Shown: positions 7,520 through 10,000 of the stretch, in pieces
How positions within the stretch are numbered: position 1 is the first letter of the stretch
How the letters are laid out: each line of letters begins with the position of its first letter
NCBI GenBank assembly: GCA_020216845.1
Contig: JAIWNK010000076.1
Span: forward strand, 1-10,000
Reading direction: 5' to 3'
Source of the DNA: Anaerolinea sp.
GTDB taxonomy: Bacteria; Chloroflexota; Anaerolineae; Anaerolineales; Anaerolineaceae
Length of the DNA: 10,000 nt
Notes under the pieces: generated by a model
Database searches by the model: none
Told to the model about the DNA's origin: nothing
The model's input: only the letters and a program-made list of their open reading frames with translations
Translations under genes and position numbers: made by a program

Positions 7520-8167
7520 ATGTCAAAAACATCCTGGTTGGCCAAGCGCGTGTTTGATGTGACGTTGGTGTTGTTATCCTTGCCATTGACCTTGCCGTTG
7601 ATGGGGCTTGTGGCGTTGTTGGTCAGGGTTAAGTTGGGGGCGCCGGTGTTGTTTGTGCAACCGCGGCCTGGCTATCGGGGGCAGATTTTTCGCCTGGTGA
7701 AGTTTCGCACGATGCGCGAGGCATTGGGCCCGGATGGCAAGCCTTTGCCGGATGGGCAGCGCCTGACGCGGTTGGGGCGTTTGTTGCGAGCGAGCAGTTT
7801 GGATGAGCTGCCTGAGCTTTGGAATGTGTTGCGGGGGGAGATGAGCCTGGTGGGGCCGCGTCCGCTGTTGGTGGCTTATCTGCCGCGCTACACGCCGGAG
7901 CAAATGCGGCGGCATGAGGTTTTGCCGGGCATCACGGGCTGGGCGCAGATTCATGGGCGCAATGCGTTGACTTGGGAAGAGAAATTCCGCCTGGATGTGT
8001 GGTATGTGGATCACCGTTCGTTATGGCTGGATGTAAAGATTTTGTTTTTGACGGTGTGGAAGGTTTTGAAACGCGAAGGGGTGGAGCACCCTGGTCAGGC
8101 AACGATGAGTGAGTTTATGGGCTCGTCAGAGGCGCATGGCGTAGACCGCGGCGCTGATGGCGAGTAG
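7520..8167 (+). CDS. Minimal monotopic phosphoglycosyl transferase (bacterial sugar transferase)
   Basis: Transfers a sugar-1-phosphate from a UDP-sugar to undecaprenyl phosphate, the first membrane step in making an exopolysaccharide, O-antigen or glycoprotein glycan. 215 residues, the short PglC/EpsL-like form. KRVFDV (9-14) and a single hydrophobic re-entrant segment (14-37) anchor it. KFRTM (61-65), the catalytic dyad D95-E96 in SLDELPELWNVL, GPRPLL (112-117) and PGITGWAQIHGRN (136-148) are all present, so it should be active. The sugar is unknown. ATG 7520 is preferred to GTG 7514 because it coincides with the predicted +1. Residues 203-215 (after TMSEFMGS) are encoded in the 42-nt overlap with the convergent gene and lie beyond the family's usual end. 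No other glycan genes are visible. Confidence 0.95.
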   Translation: MSKTSWLAKRVFDVTLVLLSLPLTLPLMGLVALLVRVKLGAPVLFVQPRPGYRGQIFRLVKFRTMREALGPDGKPLPDGQRLTRLGRLLRASSLDELPELWNVLRGEMSLVGPRPLLVAYLPRYTPEQMRRHEVLPGITGWAQIHGRNALTWEEKFRLDVWYVDHRSLWLDVKILFLTVWKVLKREGVEHPGQATMSEFMGSSEAHGVDRGADGE

Positions 8168-10000
8168 CTGCCTGGCATGGGCAGAGAGCTGCGGATATTT
8201 GAGTGCGCCGAGACAGCTGAAGGTAAAGGCGAGCCATATTTCGCGTGTTTGGGTAGGGTATAGCAAACAGCGCGCGGCGATCTCTTGCAGGGCGTTGAGC
8301 AAGGGCAGGCCGTCAGCTTGCATTTGTTGCGCATAGCCTTGGGGATTAGGGAATTGTGTGGCGTAGATGTGCACGATAACTTCGGCGGCCAGGTGCGAGA
8401 AATCGGCTAGCGGATGGCCAAGGCGGGTTTCGGAGAAGTCAATCAGCCACATCAGCCCTCCAGGGCCAATGAGGATGTTTTCAAGGTTGAGATCGCCATG
8501 GATGATGGAACGACTGGCCTGGACGGTTTCGTTGAGCCAGTTGGGTAACTGTGGCAATAGATTGGGCAAGCCAATTTCTTGCAATCCATCGCTCCATTGG
8601 TGTAAGAGGCTGGCGCGAGTGGATAGGATGCGTGCCAGGGTATGGCTGGGTGGGGTGGGCGCCAACCAACGCAGACGCAAAGGCGGTGCACCTGCAATTG
8701 CTTTGCCGGTCAGGCTGTAGGAACGGCCATCGGCGCGCAGCTCGGTTTGGCTGAATGTGCCAATTTCGACAATGTCACCGGGGGCCAGGGTCAGCTGGGT
8801 TGGGCTGGTTTGTTCGTTCAGTACTGCGCGGGCTGTCGCGCGGCCCTCAATGGGCTCAAGGATGAGGTGAGCGGGCAAAACGCGATCATATTCTTCCCCC
8901 CAGCGGAATGTGGCCGGTTGGCGTTGCAACCACCAGTTGGCGCCAAAGGTTTCAAAAAGCTGCCATAGGTGTTGGGGAGTGGGATCCGCTAGCAGCTTTT
9001 GGCGCAGGCTGATAGGCTGTTCGCCGGGGCGTCCGATGAAGGTATATTGCACTGCGGCGCGCTGGCTGTTGGGCAGGGTGACGGGGGCATGTTGGATGCG
9101 GGCTGTGATGGGGGGCAGGCGGTCTTTGACAAAGGTCTCATAGGCCTGATATTCGCGCTCGATGGCGGTGCGCCCGCCAAGTTTGACAATGGTCGTGGCG
9201 TCGCTTTGTCCATCGTTGCGAATGGGGAGGGCAAGAAAGGTACGCGCCCCAGAATAGCCAGAGAGGAATTCGCTTTTGATCAACAAGCGGGCGTAGCGCT
9301 GAAATAGAGCTTGCAACAGGGCGCGCTCTTGTGGGGTTAGTTGGAGTTCGCCCGAGTCGATCTGCACTGCTGGGTTGGGGGATAGGATGCGTAGCTTGGG
9401 CCGGCGGTCGGGGCTGCGCAACAATAGCCCAGTGAGGCTGAAGCTGCTGCCGAGCAATAGGGCAAACAAACCTGTGCCGAAAGCAAGCGGGCGAGGCAGG
9501 CCAAAGAAAGAACGCACCTGGATGGATAAGCTGCGCGTGTAAACCTGGGTTTGGACGGTGTGGTTGGGGTTGCCATCCAGTGGGTGCCATTCGAGCCAAA
9601 GGTTGAGGGAAAGACGTTGTTGACCGGCATGGCGCGGCGTCAGGCTCCAACGAAAGGTGATCGGGTGACCGGGTTCAAGGGACAGCGCCTGCTCACTGCT
9701 GGGCGAAACATCAAAAGTGACTGCATCGAGGCGGGCGCGCACCAACAAGCTGTAACCGGCACGGTATTCAATGACGGCGGGTTGTGTGACAAGCGTATGT
9801 TCAGGGAACTCGGTTTCTACGACATATCCATCTTGGGTTGGAATGAGGGATAGGCGGATGATATCCGACTCGCCGAGATGCATTTCATCTGGCCATTCCA
9901 GTTCGATGAGGCGCCCTTCGCTGGATGGGGTGGGCACTCCAGTTTGTGGCGTGGGGGTGTTGGGGTATGCATCAGTTGGAGATTTGGTGTTTTGGCGGGG
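8126..10000 (-). CDS. Membrane-anchored APH-like kinase with N-terminal beta domain, 5'-truncated by window edge
   Basis: The frame stays open to base 10000, so the GTG at 9937 is not the start; 624 residues are visible. Order: Thr/Pro-rich linker (9-27, TDAYPNTPTPQTGVPTPSS); beta-rich domain (about 29-165), containing FRWSLTPRHAGQQRLSLNLW; one hydrophobic helix (170-194) followed by RSPDRRPKLR, so the C-terminal part should be cytosolic; then an APH/choline-kinase-like domain. In the kinase, GYSGA (248-252) resembles the nucleotide loop, IVK gives K273, EREYQAY gives the helix-C Glu (281/283), HGDLNLEN (501-508) is the Brenner motif with D503 and N508, and LIDFSE has the metal-binding D521. 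A beta-rich insertion (about 393-448) precedes the catalytic loop. All catalytic positions are intact. Substrate unknown; it could phosphorylate a small molecule or a protein. Its stop lies inside the convergent sugar transferase gene. Confidence 0.85.
   Translation of the reverse strand, partial: PRQNTKSPTDAYPNTPTPQTGVPTPSSEGRLIELEWPDEMHLGESDIIRLSLIPTQDGYVVETEFPEHTLVTQPAVIEYRAGYSLLVRARLDAVTFDVSPSSEQALSLEPGHPITFRWSLTPRHAGQQRLSLNLWLEWHPLDGNPNHTVQTQVYTRSLSIQVRSFFGLPRPLAFGTGLFALLLGSSFSLTGLLLRSPDRRPKLRILSPNPAVQIDSGELQLTPQERALLQALFQRYARLLIKSEFLSGYSGARTFLALPIRNDGQSDATTIVKLGGRTAIEREYQAYETFVKDRLPPITARIQHAPVTLPNSQRAAVQYTFIGRPGEQPISLRQKLLADPTPQHLWQLFETFGANWWLQRQPATFRWGEEYDRVLPAHLILEPIEGRATARAVLNEQTSPTQLTLAPGDIVEIGTFSQTELRADGRSYSLTGKAIAGAPPLRLRWLAPTPPSHTLARILSTRASLLHQWSDGLQEIGLPNLLPQLPNWLNETVQASRSIIHGDLNLENILIGPGGLMWLIDFSETRLGHPLADFSHLAAEVIVHIYATQFPNPQGYAQQMQADGLPLLNALQEIAARCLLYPTQTREIWLAFTFSCLGALKYPQLSAHARQLLAISAAVYAMRL

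Noticed and set aside
7521..7526. TTGACA (minus strand) as the -35 of trpS
   Set aside because: It is a perfect hexamer but 34 nt from the TATAAT, about twice the workable spacer, and lies in the sugar transferase coding start.
8168..8184. CTGCC/GGCAG hairpin just after the sugar transferase stop as a terminator
   Set aside because: Only 5 bp, no T-tract, and it lies in the coding sequence of the convergent gene.
8126..9937. GTG at 9937 as the start of the membrane kinase gene
   Set aside because: The frame continues without a stop to base 10000 through a Thr/Pro-rich linker, and no Shine-Dalgarno or promoter sits before the GTG. The gene is truncated by the window edge.

Overview
The window is almost entirely coding, from a bacterium with fairly high GC. 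The + strand carries most of the G and T whichever way the genes run. Taxonomy is inference: tightly packed genes, an ATG placed where transcription should start, a TrpRS with an Fe-S-type cysteine motif, and a Thr/Pro-linked membrane protein ending in an APH-like kinase together suggest Chloroflexota (Anaerolineae-like), at modest confidence.

Left half (1-5395, + strand): a canonical seven-gene Mrp Na+(or K+)/H+ antiporter operon, mrpA-B-C-D-E-F-G. mrpA is cut by the left edge; about 126 N-terminal residues are missing. The genes are translationally coupled, with overlaps of 4-8 nt or gaps of 1-2 nt. The key charged residues of the MrpA and MrpD ion-translocation modules are present at the spacing known from Bacillus, so a functional complex is expected.

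Middle (5408-7412, - strand): trpS-dtd-P-loop kinase, each overlapping the next by 4 nt. This joins tRNA(Trp) charging, removal of D-amino acids from tRNA, and a small unassigned kinase. The unit meets mrpG tail to tail across 12 nt. A strong hairpin lies inside the 3' end of the kinase gene and may terminate mrp transcription.

Right half: a 107-nt divergent intergenic region (7413-7519) holds a consensus -10 for trpS and an extended -10 that would give a leaderless mRNA for the next gene. That gene (7520-8167, +) encodes a minimal phosphoglycosyl transferase that starts a surface glycan on a polyprenyl-phosphate carrier. Its 3' end overlaps by 42 nt the end of a convergent gene (8126-10000, -), cut by the right edge. 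The latter encodes a probable single-pass membrane protein: Thr/Pro-rich linker, beta-rich domain, one transmembrane helix, then an APH/choline-kinase-like phosphotransferase with an unusual insertion. It is the least familiar element here.

I see no tRNA, rRNA, CRISPR array, insertion sequence or prophage.
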